Counted from the first letter of the stretch, positions 32,658 through 41,868 are shown. The stretch: DNA of 64,000 nt from Pacificispira sp040217575 (GCA_040217575.1 JAVJPW010000006.1:62001-126000), one strand, 5' to 3'. Notes: generated by a model from the sequence alone, not told the origin. A program made the numbers and translations.

Positions 32658-33518
32658 CTACGGTTTCAGCTTGTAGCCGCTGGCCAGAAGCCGCGATGCG
32701 GCGACCAACAGGATGGAAAGCGCGGCCAGCGCCACCCCGGCGCAGACCCACGGGTCGGCATCGGACACACCCAGAACGCCCCAGCGGAAACCGTTGATCA
32801 GATAGAAGATCGGGTTCAACTGGAATACGGTCTGCCAGGCGCCTTCCGGTACCGCCGACAGGGGAAAGAAAGTGCCGCTCAGGAACACGGCCGGCAGGAT
32901 CAGAAACGTTTCAAACCCCGAAAAACTGTCCCATTTCCGGGAAAAGATCGCGGCGATCAGTCCGATGGCGGAAAAGATGGCCGCCGCAATCGTCGCAAAG
33001 AACAACGTGCCCAGCGGATTGACCGGCAGCCCCAGTCCGAACAGCACCATCGCCAGCCAGATCGCGATGCCGATGGACAGGGACGTCAGAACGGACGTGA
33101 CCAGATAGGCGGTCAGGATTTCCAGCGAACTCAGCGGTGCGCCCAGGATGTCCTGCAACCCGTCGCTTTCCAGCTTGTCGAACATGATGGAATAACCGGT
33201 CGTTTCCACCGCGCGCTGCATGACCGAAGACAGGATCAGCCCGGTCGCAAGGAACGCCAGGAAGTCCAGGCCGCTTGGCAGGACCAGCCGGTCGGCGGCC
33301 GCCAGCGTGAAGACGGATGCGAACAGAACCGCCTGTACCGCCGGTCCGACGATGACCATCCCGAACCAGCGCAGTTCACGCAGGACTTCGCGGCGGACAA
33401 GGCTGTAGAACCCGATCGGGTTGACGGTGCTGAACAGCCTGGGGCGCGGCGGGGCCGCATCGAACAGGCGCCCTTTCGACTTCATTCCGCGGGACGCGCT
33501 GTCCTGGATGCTGGCCAT
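32658..33518 (-). CDS. ABC-2 type transporter permease (downstream copy)
   Basis: A 286-residue ABC-2 family permease with six predicted helices. A soluble N-terminal stretch of about 45 residues precedes an amphipathic entry segment, FYSLVRREVLRELRWF. The signature region FLSGTFFPLSAVP and the end GYKLKP are shared with the neighbouring permease, so the two are paralogues from a tandem duplication. They could form a heterodimeric exporter channel for a drug, lipid or polysaccharide. No ATP-binding subunit is encoded next to them. Ten bases separate it from the upstream copy, so they are co-transcribed. Confidence 0.88.
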   Translation of the reverse strand: MASIQDSASRGMKSKGRLFDAAPPRPRLFSTVNPIGFYSLVRREVLRELRWFGMVIVGPAVQAVLFASVFTLAAADRLVLPSGLDFLAFLATGLILSSVMQRAVETTGYSIMFDKLESDGLQDILGAPLSSLEILTAYLVTSVLTSLSIGIAIWLAMVLFGLGLPVNPLGTLFFATIAAAIFSAIGLIAAIFSRKWDSFSGFETFLILPAVFLSGTFFPLSAVPEGAWQTVFQLNPIFYLINGFRWGVLGVSDADPWVCAGVALAALSILLVAASRLLASGYKLKP

Positions 33519-33528
33519 GTTCGCCCTG

Positions 33529-34377
33529 TCACGATTTCAGTTTGTATCCGGTCGCGACCATGCGCCAGGCAACGACGCCCAATGCCGCATTTATCCCGAC
33601 CATGACCGCGACGCCAAGCCAGATCGGTGCGTCCGACGTGCCGATGAAACCGCTTCTGAACCCGTCGATCATATAGAAGAACGGGTTGAAGAAGGCGACG
33701 ACCTGAAACACTTCGGGCAGCCGTTCGATGGAATAGAAGGTGCCGCTCAGGAATGCGAAGGGCGTGATCACGAAATTGGTGATTGCCGCCATATGGTCGA
33801 ACTTATCGGCCCAGATGCCGCCGATAATGCCGATCAGGCTGAGCATCAGCGACGCCGCGACGGCAAAGAACACAATGGTCCACACGGTTTCCAGGGCGAA
33901 GGGCACGAAGACCCACATGCCAAGGCCTGTGGACAGCCCGACGATGATCCCGCGGGTCACACCCGCCAGCGCATAGGCGGTGACGAACTCCACCGGGCTG
34001 ATCGGCGGCATCAGCACATCGACGATGTTGCCCTGGATCTTCGATATGACCAGCGACGACGACGTGTTGGCGAATGCGTTCTGTACCATCGCCATGACGA
34101 TCAGGCCCGGTGCCAGGAATTGCGCGAACGGCACGCCATTCACGGTTTCAACCGCGCGCCCCAGGGCCAGGGTAAAGATCGCCAGGAACAGAAGCGTCGT
34201 CACCACCGGTGCCGCCACTGTCTGGGTCGCGACATTCAAAAAACGCCGGACTTCCTTCAGATACAGGCTCTGCCAGCCGATCCAATTGATTCTGTTCGCA
34301 GAAACTGCGCACGAATTGTCTGTGCGAGGAGGGGCCGCGTCAGCCGCTCCGGTCGATTTCGTCTCTATGGTCGCCAT
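33529..34377 (-). CDS. ABC-2 type transporter permease (upstream copy)
   Basis: A 282-residue ABC-2 permease. It shares helix order and motifs with the downstream copy: FLSGTFYSIERLP, FFNPFFYMIDGFRSGFIG and the C-terminal GYKLKS. It also has the EVRRFLNVATQTVAAPV entry segment common in NodJ/DrrB-like exporters. The start is set at the ATG at 34377; the frame runs to 34413, but that adds 12 hydrophobic residues without a ribosome site. The partner ATPase must lie elsewhere in the genome. Confidence 0.88.
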   Translation of the reverse strand: MATIETKSTGAADAAPPRTDNSCAVSANRINWIGWQSLYLKEVRRFLNVATQTVAAPVVTTLLFLAIFTLALGRAVETVNGVPFAQFLAPGLIVMAMVQNAFANTSSSLVISKIQGNIVDVLMPPISPVEFVTAYALAGVTRGIIVGLSTGLGMWVFVPFALETVWTIVFFAVAASLMLSLIGIIGGIWADKFDHMAAITNFVITPFAFLSGTFYSIERLPEVFQVVAFFNPFFYMIDGFRSGFIGTSDAPIWLGVAVMVGINAALGVVAWRMVATGYKLKS

Positions 34378-34522
34378 GAGCACATAAACTAGGCACGTCG
34401 CGACGGATCGCAAGCTGATTTCGCCGGCGTTGTATAAAATTCCTGCATCGAACCGGCGTTTCGGTCCGTCGCTTCATAAAGCTATGACATTCCGGGGGCG
34501 CTCTTCTAGACTTCGCGCCCGT

Positions 34523-34537
34523 CGTCCGGACCGGACG
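34523..34537. repeat. 15-base palindrome upstream of thioesterase gene
   Basis: CGTCCGG-A-CCGGACG is a perfect inverted repeat with a one-base centre, lying 48 bases before the thioesterase ATG. It may be an operator or small hairpin; no T-tract follows. Confidence 0.35.
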
Positions 34538-34584
34538 GCCGGGATAAATGGGCCAATACCAACACAGGGGTAACCGACAGTATC

Positions 34585-35001
34585 ATGCCAGCGTTCGAAA
34601 CCGATCAGACGATCCTGTTCCAGCATTGCGATCCCGCGGGTATCGTTTTCTATCCACGCTATTTTGAAATGCTGAACGCGGCGGTCGAACGCTGGTTCGA
34701 TGTCGGCCTTGGCGTTTCCTTCGCCGCCCTTCACACGGACCGGCGACGCGGCATCCCCTGCGTGTCCCTGCAGACCAGATTCGCCGCGCCCAGCCGCCTG
34801 GGAGAAGCGCTTAAGGTTCGAATTGCCGTCGAAAAACTGGGCGGCAGCAGTGTCGAAACGGAGTTCGCCATTGTCGATGCGGACGGCAATATCCGTATCG
34901 AAGGAACCCAGGTCCAGGTCCATATCGACCTGGATACCGGCCGGCCCGTCCGCTGGCCGGATGACCTGCGATCAGCCCTGAATACGTTTACAAAAGACTG
35001 A
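34585..35001 (+). CDS. Acyl-CoA thioesterase, 4-hydroxybenzoyl-CoA thioesterase type (hot-dog fold)
   Basis: A 138-residue single hot-dog domain that hydrolyses an acyl- or aryl-CoA thioester. The catalytic signature FQHCDPAGIVFYPRYFEM, with the conserved Asp in place of an active nucleophile, matches the 4HBT/YbgC class. The later segment RFAAPSRLGEALKVRI is also typical. It is not linked to tol-pal genes, so it is not the usual ybgC. Convergent with polA (31 bases between stops). Physiological substrate unknown. Confidence 0.85.
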   Translation: MPAFETDQTILFQHCDPAGIVFYPRYFEMLNAAVERWFDVGLGVSFAALHTDRRRGIPCVSLQTRFAAPSRLGEALKVRIAVEKLGGSSVETEFAIVDADGNIRIEGTQVQVHIDLDTGRPVRWPDDLRSALNTFTKD

Positions 35002-35032
35002 TCGAACATAAAGGCTGGCTGAAATCCGGGGG

Positions 35033-37798
35033 TCAGTGCGCGTCGGCCCAGCTTCGGGCCGTCCCGGCTTCGACCACCAGCGGCACCTTCAGTTCCAGAA
35101 CGGGGTCGCACGCGGCCTCCATCACGTCCTTCACGACGGCAATTGTCTTTTCGGCCTTATCTTCCGTGACCTCAAAGACCAGTTCGTCATGGACCTGAAG
35201 CAGCATGACCGCGTCTTCCTGCAGGCCCGCCCGGCGCAGCGCGTCCGGAATCCGGATCATGGCCCGTTTGATGACATCCGCCGCCGTCCCCTGGATGGGC
35301 GCATTGATGGCCTGTCGTTCGGCATAGTTCCGGCGCATCGGATTCTTTTCATTGATCGACGGGATGTGGATGCGCCGCCCGAACAGGGTTTCCACCCGGC
35401 CATGCTTGCGGCAATAGGCCTTTGTTTCGTCCATGAAATCGCGAATTCCGGGGAACCGTTCGAAGTACCTGTCGATGAAATCCTGTGCCTCCCCCCGTGC
35501 GACGCCAATCTGGTTGGCCAGTCCGAATGCGGAAATGCCATAAATGATGCCGAAGTTGATGGCCTTCGCCTTGCGCCGGATGTCGGGGGTCATGTCCGCC
35601 AACGGCACGTCGAACACCTCGGACGCGGTTGCTGCATGAATGTCCTGACCGTCGCGGAACGCGTCGATCAAGGCCTGGATTTCAGCGATATGGGCGACCA
35701 GGCGCAGTTCGATCTGTGAATAGTCGAGCGACAGCAGAACCTTGCCCGGTTCCGAAATGAACGCCGTGCGGATGGTGCGGCCTTCTTCGGTGCGGATCGG
35801 GATGTTCTGAAGGTTCGGGTCGGTTGAACTCAGCCGCCCGGTCTGTGCCCCCGTCATCATGTAAGACGTGTGCACGCGCCCAGTATCCGGGTTGATGTCT
35901 TCCATCAATGCGTCGGTATAGGTGCTTTTCAGTTTGGACAGCATGCGCCAGTCCAGGACCTTGGCGACAATCGGGTGCTGGTCGCGCAACGGTTCCAGTA
36001 CGTCGGAATTGGTGGAATAGGCGCCGGTCTTTGTCTTCTTTCCGCCTTCCAGTCCCATCTCGTCGAACAGGATTTCACCCAGCTGTTTGGGCGACCCGAC
36101 ATTGAAACTGCGTCCGGCGTCCTTCTGGACCGCTTCTTCCAGTTCCGCGATGCGCATGCCGAAATCGTTCGACAGTTTGCGCAGGACGTCGCGGTCCACT
36201 TTGATCCCGGCCTGTTCCATGGCTGCCAGTATGGGGACCAGCGGCCGTTCTATCGTCTCGTAGACGGTCGCCAGTTTCTCTTGAACCAGTCTGGGTTTCA
36301 GGGTCTGCCACAGGCGCAGGGTGATATCCGCATCTTCAGCCGCATAGTCGCGGGCCTTTTCCAGGTCGACTTCCGCGAACCCGATCTGTGACTTTCCTTT
36401 TCCGGTGACATCGGAATAGGCGATGGGCTTGTGGCCCAGATGCAGTTCCGACAACTCGTCCATGCCGTGACCGTGCATGCCGCCTTCCAGAACGAAACTC
36501 AGGAGCATTGTATCGTCGATGGGACCGACATTGATCCCGTGCTGTGCCAGGACGACCGCGTCGTATTTGATGTTCTGGCCGATCTTCAGGACGCCCGGGT
36601 CTTCCAGCATTGGTTTCAGGCGCGCCACCGCGTCTTTCATCGCGATCTGTTTCGGGGCTTCGCCGCCGCCATCCAGCAGGTCCCCGGAACCGCCGCCCGG
36701 CGCGACATGGGCCAGAGGGATGTAACAGGCCTTGCCCGCTTCGACCGACAGCGACACGCCGACGAGCTTCGCCTGCATCTGGTTCAGCGACGTCGTCTCC
36801 GTATCGACGGCAATGATGCCCGTCTTATGGGCGGCCTCTACCCAGCGGTCCAGCGCCGACAGGTCCGTCACCAGTTCATATTCTGCCTGTGCCGGGGGCT
36901 TCACGGCGCTCGCATCCCCCGATGCCGCGGCGTCGTCGGCATTGCTGACCCGCGCGATCAACCGCCGGAAGTTGTTCGCCTTAAGGAAGGTCAGCAGCCG
37001 GTCGCGGTCCAGATCCTTCCGGACCAGCTCCTCCAGCGGGATCGGGACGTCGACATCATCCTTCAGGCGCACCAATTGGCGGGAAATACGTGCCATTTCC
37101 GCATGTTCGATCAGGGATTCCCGGCGTTTCGGCTGTTTGATCTCTTCCGCGCGGGCCAGCAGCGTGTCCAGATCACCGTATTCGTTGATCAATTGGGCGG
37201 CCGTCTTCACGCCGATTCCCGGGACGCCCGGTACATTGTCCGTCGAATCCCCGGCCAGGGCCTGCACATCGACCACACGGTCCGGCCCGACACCGAATTT
37301 TTCCTGAACTTGTTCATGTTTGATGGCGACGTTCTTCATCGGGTCCCAAAGCGATACCTTGTCATCCACCAACTGCATCAGATCCTTGTCCGAAGACACG
37401 ACGGTCACTTCCGCGCCAAGTGCCTTCGCCTGCCGGGCATAGGTGGCGATCAGGTCATCCGCCTCATACCCTTCCATCTGGATCGCGGGCAGGCTCAGCG
37501 CCTCCACCCCTTCGCGGATCAGCGGAAACTGCGGGACCAGTTCTTCCGGCGCGTCCGGCCGGTGCCCCTTGTAGTCGGGATAGATTTCGTTTCGGAAGTT
37601 TTCGCGCTTTGCATCGAAAATGACCGCGACATGGTCCGCATCGGTCTGTTCGATCAGATTGAACAGCATCGACGTGACGCCGAACACCGCATTGGTCGGT
37701 GTGCCGTCTTCGCGGTTCATCGGCGGAAGGGCGAAAAAAGCCCGGAAAATATAGCCTGATCCGTCAACCAGATAGAGGTGCTTCGGCGCGTCCGGCAT
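35033..37798 (-). CDS. polA: DNA polymerase I
   Basis: A 921-residue repair and Okazaki-fragment-processing polymerase with all three domains. The N-terminal 5'-3' flap nuclease starts at LYLVDGSGYIFRAFFA and has SSDKDLMQLVDD and DNVPGVPGIGVKTAAQL. The 3'-5' proofreading domain has acidic residues in AVDTETTSLN. The polymerase domain carries DYSQIELRLVAH, KAINFGIIYGIS and HDELVFEV, which holds the catalytic Asp. The start is set at the ATG at 37798 because AAGGAG lies seven bases upstream; a longer frame to 37888 is not needed. Divergent from the hsp20 gene. Confidence 0.98.
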   Translation of the reverse strand: MPDAPKHLYLVDGSGYIFRAFFALPPMNREDGTPTNAVFGVTSMLFNLIEQTDADHVAVIFDAKRENFRNEIYPDYKGHRPDAPEELVPQFPLIREGVEALSLPAIQMEGYEADDLIATYARQAKALGAEVTVVSSDKDLMQLVDDKVSLWDPMKNVAIKHEQVQEKFGVGPDRVVDVQALAGDSTDNVPGVPGIGVKTAAQLINEYGDLDTLLARAEEIKQPKRRESLIEHAEMARISRQLVRLKDDVDVPIPLEELVRKDLDRDRLLTFLKANNFRRLIARVSNADDAAASGDASAVKPPAQAEYELVTDLSALDRWVEAAHKTGIIAVDTETTSLNQMQAKLVGVSLSVEAGKACYIPLAHVAPGGGSGDLLDGGGEAPKQIAMKDAVARLKPMLEDPGVLKIGQNIKYDAVVLAQHGINVGPIDDTMLLSFVLEGGMHGHGMDELSELHLGHKPIAYSDVTGKGKSQIGFAEVDLEKARDYAAEDADITLRLWQTLKPRLVQEKLATVYETIERPLVPILAAMEQAGIKVDRDVLRKLSNDFGMRIAELEEAVQKDAGRSFNVGSPKQLGEILFDEMGLEGGKKTKTGAYSTNSDVLEPLRDQHPIVAKVLDWRMLSKLKSTYTDALMEDINPDTGRVHTSYMMTGAQTGRLSSTDPNLQNIPIRTEEGRTIRTAFISEPGKVLLSLDYSQIELRLVAHIAEIQALIDAFRDGQDIHAATASEVFDVPLADMTPDIRRKAKAINFGIIYGISAFGLANQIGVARGEAQDFIDRYFERFPGIRDFMDETKAYCRKHGRVETLFGRRIHIPSINEKNPMRRNYAERQAINAPIQGTAADVIKRAMIRIPDALRRAGLQEDAVMLLQVHDELVFEVTEDKAEKTIAVVKDVMEAACDPVLELKVPLVVEAGTARSWADAH

Positions 37799-37982
37799 AA
37801 AGGCTCCTTGGGATGGAAAGTCCTGTCGAGGCGTGAGTATGCCCCGTACCGCCGGGGACGAAAACACCGGCGCACTTGAATTTCGCAATCGGAATCACGA
37901 CACTATCAGGCGCGGGGGATGCCGCTGATTTGGGTCCGTCGTACGAAAGGTTCTCGCTTGTCGGCTTTGAGGAGACCCCGCC

Positions 37983-38447
37983 ATGGCGCGCATGACCCTG
38001 TTCAACAACCCGTTGCTGCTTGGTTTCGATGAAATGGAACGCACGCTTGACCGTGTGGCCAAAATGTCGTCGGACGGGTATCCACCTTATAATATCGAAC
38101 AGGTCGACGAAGACCGGATACGCATAACGCTTGCGGTAGCCGGCTTTGCGGAAGACGACCTTTCCATCGAACGCGAAGGCGACCAGCTTTCCATCGCCGG
38201 CCGTCAGGCGCCCGACCAGAAGCCGGAACGGATTTTCCTGCATCGCGGCATCGCCGCACGGCAGTTCCAACGCCGATTCGTTCTTGCGGAAGGGATCGAT
38301 ATCGAAGGCGCGTCGCTGATGAACGGACTGTTGCATATCGACCTGTACCGACCGAAGCCGGATGCGAAAGTCGAAAAAATCGCGATCAATGCCGGAAAGT
38401 CGGCGGCCGGGAAAAAGCCCGCCGCCGTCGATGTCGAAGAAAACTGA
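37983..38447 (+). CDS. Small heat shock protein (Hsp20/IbpA class)
   Basis: A 154-residue ATP-independent holdase. The alpha-crystallin domain runs from about 36 to 130, with YNIEQVDEDRIRITLAVAGFAEDDLSI and the conserved LxxGLLxI-type segment LMNGLLHIDLYRP. The N-terminal arm resembles IbpA (MTLFNNPLLLGFDEMERTLDR). The C-terminal IxI motif appears as KIAI, followed by a Lys/Ala-rich tail. GAGGAG precedes the ATG. A CTTGAA element at 37875 could be part of a heat-shock promoter, but the spacing to a -10 is poor. A strong terminator follows. Confidence 0.93.
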   Translation: MARMTLFNNPLLLGFDEMERTLDRVAKMSSDGYPPYNIEQVDEDRIRITLAVAGFAEDDLSIEREGDQLSIAGRQAPDQKPERIFLHRGIAARQFQRRFVLAEGIDIEGASLMNGLLHIDLYRPKPDAKVEKIAINAGKSAAGKKPAAVDVEEN

Positions 38448-38489
38448 CACTGCCGGGACCGGTAAATCCCCGTGCCGGGAGAAGACGAA

Positions 38490-38526
38490 AGCCCCGCCCG
38501 GATCGGAACCCGGACGGGGCTTTTTT
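38490..38526 (+). terminator. Rho-independent terminator after hsp20
   Basis: Stem GCCCCG/CGGGGC (38491-38496 with 38515-38520) extends through one mismatch into CCGG/CCGG, followed directly by six T residues (38521-38526). Confidence 0.85.
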
Positions 38527-38608
38527 GAATCGAACCTTGGTTGCCTATTCGGCGGACAGGGTAGGGACCACCTGCCAGGGTCGCTGCTGAACCGTCGAAC
38601 CGGGTCTG

Positions 38609-38896
38609 TTAAAGACCGGCAACCCGGTTGATGTCAGCGCGCGCAATGCCGATGTCGGCCAGCGTCGCGTCGGACAGGCGGCTCAGTTCGGCAGCCGTGG
38701 CGCGGCGGGCCATGTAGGCACGGAAACGCGCGAAAAGACCGGTCCGGTTGGATTCTTCAACCTGTTCTTCAATGGCGGGGGCATCCGCCAGAATGCGCTG
38801 GGCATAGGAACCCAGGGCGTTGGAAACGCGGCCGAATACGGCGGCGTCGGAATAGGCGATGCTGCGGGTTTCAGCGTCATGCGTTGTAACGGCCAT
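38609..38896 (-). CDS. DUF1127 family protein
   Basis: A 95-residue protein ending in the DUF1127 motif ELSRLSDATLADIGIARADI, an Arg-rich helical hairpin. It follows an acidic N-terminal half and a basic RFRAYMARRATAAE stretch. DUF1127 proteins in alphaproteobacteria are small and often stress- or RNA-related in expression; the biochemical role is not settled. Strong ribosome site AAGGAG before the ATG. The 250-base upstream region is AT-richer and probably carries its promoter. It stands alone. Confidence 0.88.
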   Translation of the reverse strand: MAVTTHDAETRSIAYSDAAVFGRVSNALGSYAQRILADAPAIEEQVEESNRTGLFARFRAYMARRATAAELSRLSDATLADIGIARADINRVAGL

Positions 38897-39098
38897 TTTG
38901 ATAACTCCTTCGGGTTCAGCGGTTTCGGTTCAATCCGGTGGAACCGGTACATGCTTGCGCGATGCCGTCGATTCCATCGGGCGGTAGATGCTCCCGAAGC
39001 CAGCCAACCACAATTGCAATAGACGCAGGGGTGGGCATGCATTCCGCGCATAGGTTAAAAATTATCTAAAATACGGGCGCGTCTGTTCCTGTGGGGAA

Positions 39099-39120
39099 TT
39101 GATCCGGAAATGCGGATCAA
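39099..39120 (-). terminator. Hairpin after the small membrane protein gene
   Basis: Perfect 8-bp stem TTGATCCG/CGGATCAA with a 6-base loop, 31 bases beyond the stop at 39151. No T-tract follows on the minus strand, so termination activity is uncertain. Confidence 0.4.
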
Positions 39121-39150
39121 TCCCGTTCCCACGAAGATGTGCGGGCCGTT

Positions 39151-39501
39151 CTATCGGCCGAAGGTCTGATACAGGAACTGCGAGATATCGCTTTCCAGGG
39201 GGAAAGACAGCATGCCCATGACATCATACCCCAGAAGCCAGGGCATGGCATAGAAACGGAACATGTAGAAGAACCAGGCCACGTAAAGCGGCACGATGGC
39301 GTCCAGCAGGAAACCCGGCGTGACCGGCGAGAAGACCCGAAGGACCGGGTTCGTGAACCGGACAAAGACCTTCATGAAGAAGAATTCAGAATTCACCGGC
39401 AGAAACAGGTTCATCGCCGACCTGCCGATCAGGGTCCACATTATGACGCCCAGAATATAATCCAATACAAGAACCCAGACAGGGAACTGGTCGGTTATCA
39501 T
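39151..39501 (-). CDS. Small integral membrane protein, possibly YggT-like
   Basis: A 116-residue protein with two or three membrane helices: VWVLVLDYILGVIMWTLIG, then LLDAIVPLYVAWFFYMFRF. Between them lies FVRFTNPVLRVFSPVTPG, which resembles the Pro-rich repeat of YggT proteins. The NLFLPVNSEFFFMKVF stretch is distinctive. Function unknown. The start is set at the ATG at 39501 behind AGGTGGGA; the frame allows a GTG three codons earlier. It lies downstream of nothing on its strand except, across a terminator, the symporter operon. Confidence 0.75.
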   Translation of the reverse strand: MITDQFPVWVLVLDYILGVIMWTLIGRSAMNLFLPVNSEFFFMKVFVRFTNPVLRVFSPVTPGFLLDAIVPLYVAWFFYMFRFYAMPWLLGYDVMGMLSFPLESDISQFLYQTFGR

Positions 39502-39593
39502 GCTTCCCACCTGCTTTTGATTGTATGGGCGCCCGCCGGGATGCCTCCCGAACTGAACGCCGCACTTTCGTTACACGCACCCAAAATAAAGAA

Positions 39594-39616
39594 GGGGCGG
39601 GACAATGTCCCGCCCC
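39594..39616 (-). terminator. Rho-independent terminator of the symporter operon
   Basis: Perfect 10-bp stem GGGGCGGGAC/GTCCCGCCCC with a 3-base loop. On the minus strand it is followed by TTCTTTATTTTGG. It lies 25 bases past the symporter stop. Confidence 0.8.
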
Positions 39617-39640
39617 AAAAGTCTATCGATGAAGGACCCG

Positions 39641-41449
39641 CTAGTGGGTCGCGTCGAGGATAGTTCCGCCACTTGGGTCGCGGGTATCGTCGACCATCTT
39701 CTGGATTTCTTCATCCGGTTCCGGTGTCATCAGGCTGACCACCACCATGGCAATCAGGCTGACCGGCATACCGATGATACCGAACCGCAGATGGTCAATG
39801 CCCATCCAGGGTTCGCCACCGGTATAGACGTAGTAGAGGTAGGCCGAACCGGCGACGAAGCCGCCGATCATGCCGGCAAGCGCACCGGCACGGTTTGCCC
39901 GTTTCCACCAGACACCCAGAACCAACGGGAAGAACAGGCCGGAGCAGGCGAAACAGAACGCCCACGCAACCGCCCCGAGGATCCCCGTAAGCTTCAGACT
40001 GGCAACCGCCGCACCGGCCGCACCGATCCCGACAAGCAGGATACGCGCGACGATGAGACGGTGGCGGGTGTCCGCCTTCGGATCAATGATCTTGTAGTAC
40101 AGATCATGGCTCAACGCGTTCGCGATCGCCAACAGCAGACCGTCAGCCGTCGACATGGCGGCCGCCATGCCCCCGGCTGCCACCAGACCTGAGACCACAT
40201 ACGGCAGACCGGCGATTTCCGGTGTCGCCAGCACGACGATGTCGGGCCGCATGAAGAACTCGTTGATCTGAAGGATGCCGTCCCCGTTGCCATCCGTCAC
40301 CGCCAACATACCGACAGAGGACCATTTCTGGATCCACTCCAGTGCGTTCACGTCCGCAATGGCCTGTCCGATAATCGCGGTCGGCAGTTCAGGATCCAGA
40401 AGCTGCAGCTTCGTCAGCGTGGCGAGTGCCGGCGCCGTGAAGTACAGCAGGAAGATGAACAGCAGCGACCAGGACACCGACTTGCGGGCGTCCCGAACGG
40501 ACGGGGTGGTGAAGTAACGCATCAGGATGTGCGGCAGCGATGCCGTACCGGCCATCATGCAAAGCGCCAGCGTGACGAATTTCCACGCCGCCATGCCCTC
40601 GCCCGGTGCATTGTGCAGACCCGTCAGGACACTGACGCCCGGCACGCTTTCAAGTGCCGCGGTTCCAACACCAAGCATCGGCTCCAGTTCCGCGATACGC
40701 TGCACGGCTTCGCCGTAGCTGAAGTGCGGAATAAGGCCGAAGCCCTGAACGTTGGACATCCAGATAACCGGCGATAGGTAGGCGATGATCAGCACGATGT
40801 ACTGTGCCACCTGGGTCCATGTGACCGCCCGCATCCCGCCGAGCATGGAGCACAGCAGAATACCAAGCAGACCGAACCAGACGCCGACTTCGAACGGGAT
40901 CTGCAGCGCGCGCGCCGCGATGGTTCCCGTCGCGTTGATCTGTGCCGTCACGTACGTAAACGAGGCAATGACCAGGACGATAACAGCGACCAGACGCGCG
41001 GCATTTCCGCCGTACCGCGTGCCGATGAAGTCAGGCACGGTGTAACAGCCGAATTTCCGCAGGTACGGCGCCATCAGCGAGTTGACGAGCACGTAGCCGC
41101 CGGTCCAGCCGACGACGAACGCCAAATACCCGTGGCCACCGAAATAGACACCACCGGCCAGGGCGACGAACGATGCGCCGGACATCCAGTCCGCCGCGGT
41201 CGCCATGCCGTTGAACACGGGTGGGACTTCCCGGCCCGCAACGTAATAGGCGTCAACCTGCATGGTCCGCGAAAGCCATCCGATCGCGGCATAGATGAAG
41301 ATCGTGAAAGCCACGAACAGGATACCGATGGTATCCGCGCCCAGGCCCATTTGCTCCAACACAGCCATAATCAGGATGAAGACGATGAATCCGCCCGTAT
41401 AAAGACCGTAGATCTTGGGCAGGTTGTCGATGAAGTTTCCTTTTAGCAT
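39641..41449 (-). CDS. Sodium:solute symporter, large subunit (SSS family, VC_2705/ActP-like)
   Basis: A 602-residue membrane transporter with about 13 helices. Family segments include FNGMATAADWMSGASFVALAG, FGCYTVPDFIGTRYG, MRAVTWTQVAQYIVLI and GGMAAAMSTADGLLLAIANALSHDLY. It would take up a small carboxylate such as acetate, with Na+. It is paired with the DUF4212 small subunit encoded directly upstream. The start is set at the ATG at 41449, six bases behind AAGGAGGGG; the longer frame to 41518 overlaps the small-subunit gene. Codon use is strongly biased to C-ending codons, suggesting high expression. A strong terminator follows. Confidence 0.93.
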   Translation of the reverse strand: MLKGNFIDNLPKIYGLYTGGFIVFILIMAVLEQMGLGADTIGILFVAFTIFIYAAIGWLSRTMQVDAYYVAGREVPPVFNGMATAADWMSGASFVALAGGVYFGGHGYLAFVVGWTGGYVLVNSLMAPYLRKFGCYTVPDFIGTRYGGNAARLVAVIVLVIASFTYVTAQINATGTIAARALQIPFEVGVWFGLLGILLCSMLGGMRAVTWTQVAQYIVLIIAYLSPVIWMSNVQGFGLIPHFSYGEAVQRIAELEPMLGVGTAALESVPGVSVLTGLHNAPGEGMAAWKFVTLALCMMAGTASLPHILMRYFTTPSVRDARKSVSWSLLFIFLLYFTAPALATLTKLQLLDPELPTAIIGQAIADVNALEWIQKWSSVGMLAVTDGNGDGILQINEFFMRPDIVVLATPEIAGLPYVVSGLVAAGGMAAAMSTADGLLLAIANALSHDLYYKIIDPKADTRHRLIVARILLVGIGAAGAAVASLKLTGILGAVAWAFCFACSGLFFPLVLGVWWKRANRAGALAGMIGGFVAGSAYLYYVYTGGEPWMGIDHLRFGIIGMPVSLIAMVVVSLMTPEPDEEIQKMVDDTRDPSGGTILDATH

Positions 41450-41459
41450 CGTCCCCTCC

Positions 41460-41723
41460 TTATTGTTCGCCGAAGCCGGCTTCATCATCAATTTTGTCCT
41501 GCAGCTTGTTCTGGACAAAAATGATGATCACGAAAATGGCCAGCGAGCCCTGAACGGCGAAGTAGTAGCCGAGCGGGAAGCCAAGGAAGCTGAATTCGTT
41601 GAGGCTTTTTGCGAACCAGTGAACGACGAAGGAGAAGATGACCCAAAGGATCAGAACGATGATTGTTAGGCGCTTCGTCTTCGCCCAGTGCTGTTTACGG
41701 GACTCGGATATGTCTTGAGACAT
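41460..41723 (-). CDS. DUF4212 protein, symporter small subunit
   Basis: An 87-residue protein with two membrane helices (LTIIVLILWVIFSFVVHWFA and GYYFAVQGSLAIFVIIIFV) and the typical N-terminus QHWAKTKRL and YYFAVQGS. It is the known companion of VC_2705-type symporters. Ribosome site AGGGGGG before the ATG. It is the first gene of the two-gene operon; a divergent promoter lies about 75 bases upstream. Confidence 0.92.
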   Translation of the reverse strand: MSQDISESRKQHWAKTKRLTIIVLILWVIFSFVVHWFAKSLNEFSFLGFPLGYYFAVQGSLAIFVIIIFVQNKLQDKIDDEAGFGEQ

Positions 41724-41798
41724 TTTTTCCCCCCTAGTTTAACGTGACGACGGTTTTCTTTATGTACTAGTGGTCGGCACTTCAAAACGATCGAAAAA

Positions 41799-41826
41799 GT
41801 TACAGTTAGGTTCCAAAATCTGTCAA
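41799..41826 (-). promoter_or_regulatory. Sigma-70 promoter of the symporter operon
   Basis: On the minus strand: consensus TTGACA (41821-41826), a 16-base spacer, TGTAAC (41799-41804). The region is divergent with the hypothetical gene at 41869. Confidence 0.5.
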
Positions 41827-41868
41827 GTACACAATACTTGCCGGAAAAAGCAAAAGGCTCTGAAACGT

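Noticed and set aside
37865..37982. Heat-shock promoter and ROSE-type thermometer before hsp20
   Set aside because: CTTGAA at 37875 fits an RpoH -35, but the only -10-like CACTAT is 20 bases away. The leader can pair weakly with GAGGAG, but the U(U/C)GCU hallmark of ROSE elements is absent.
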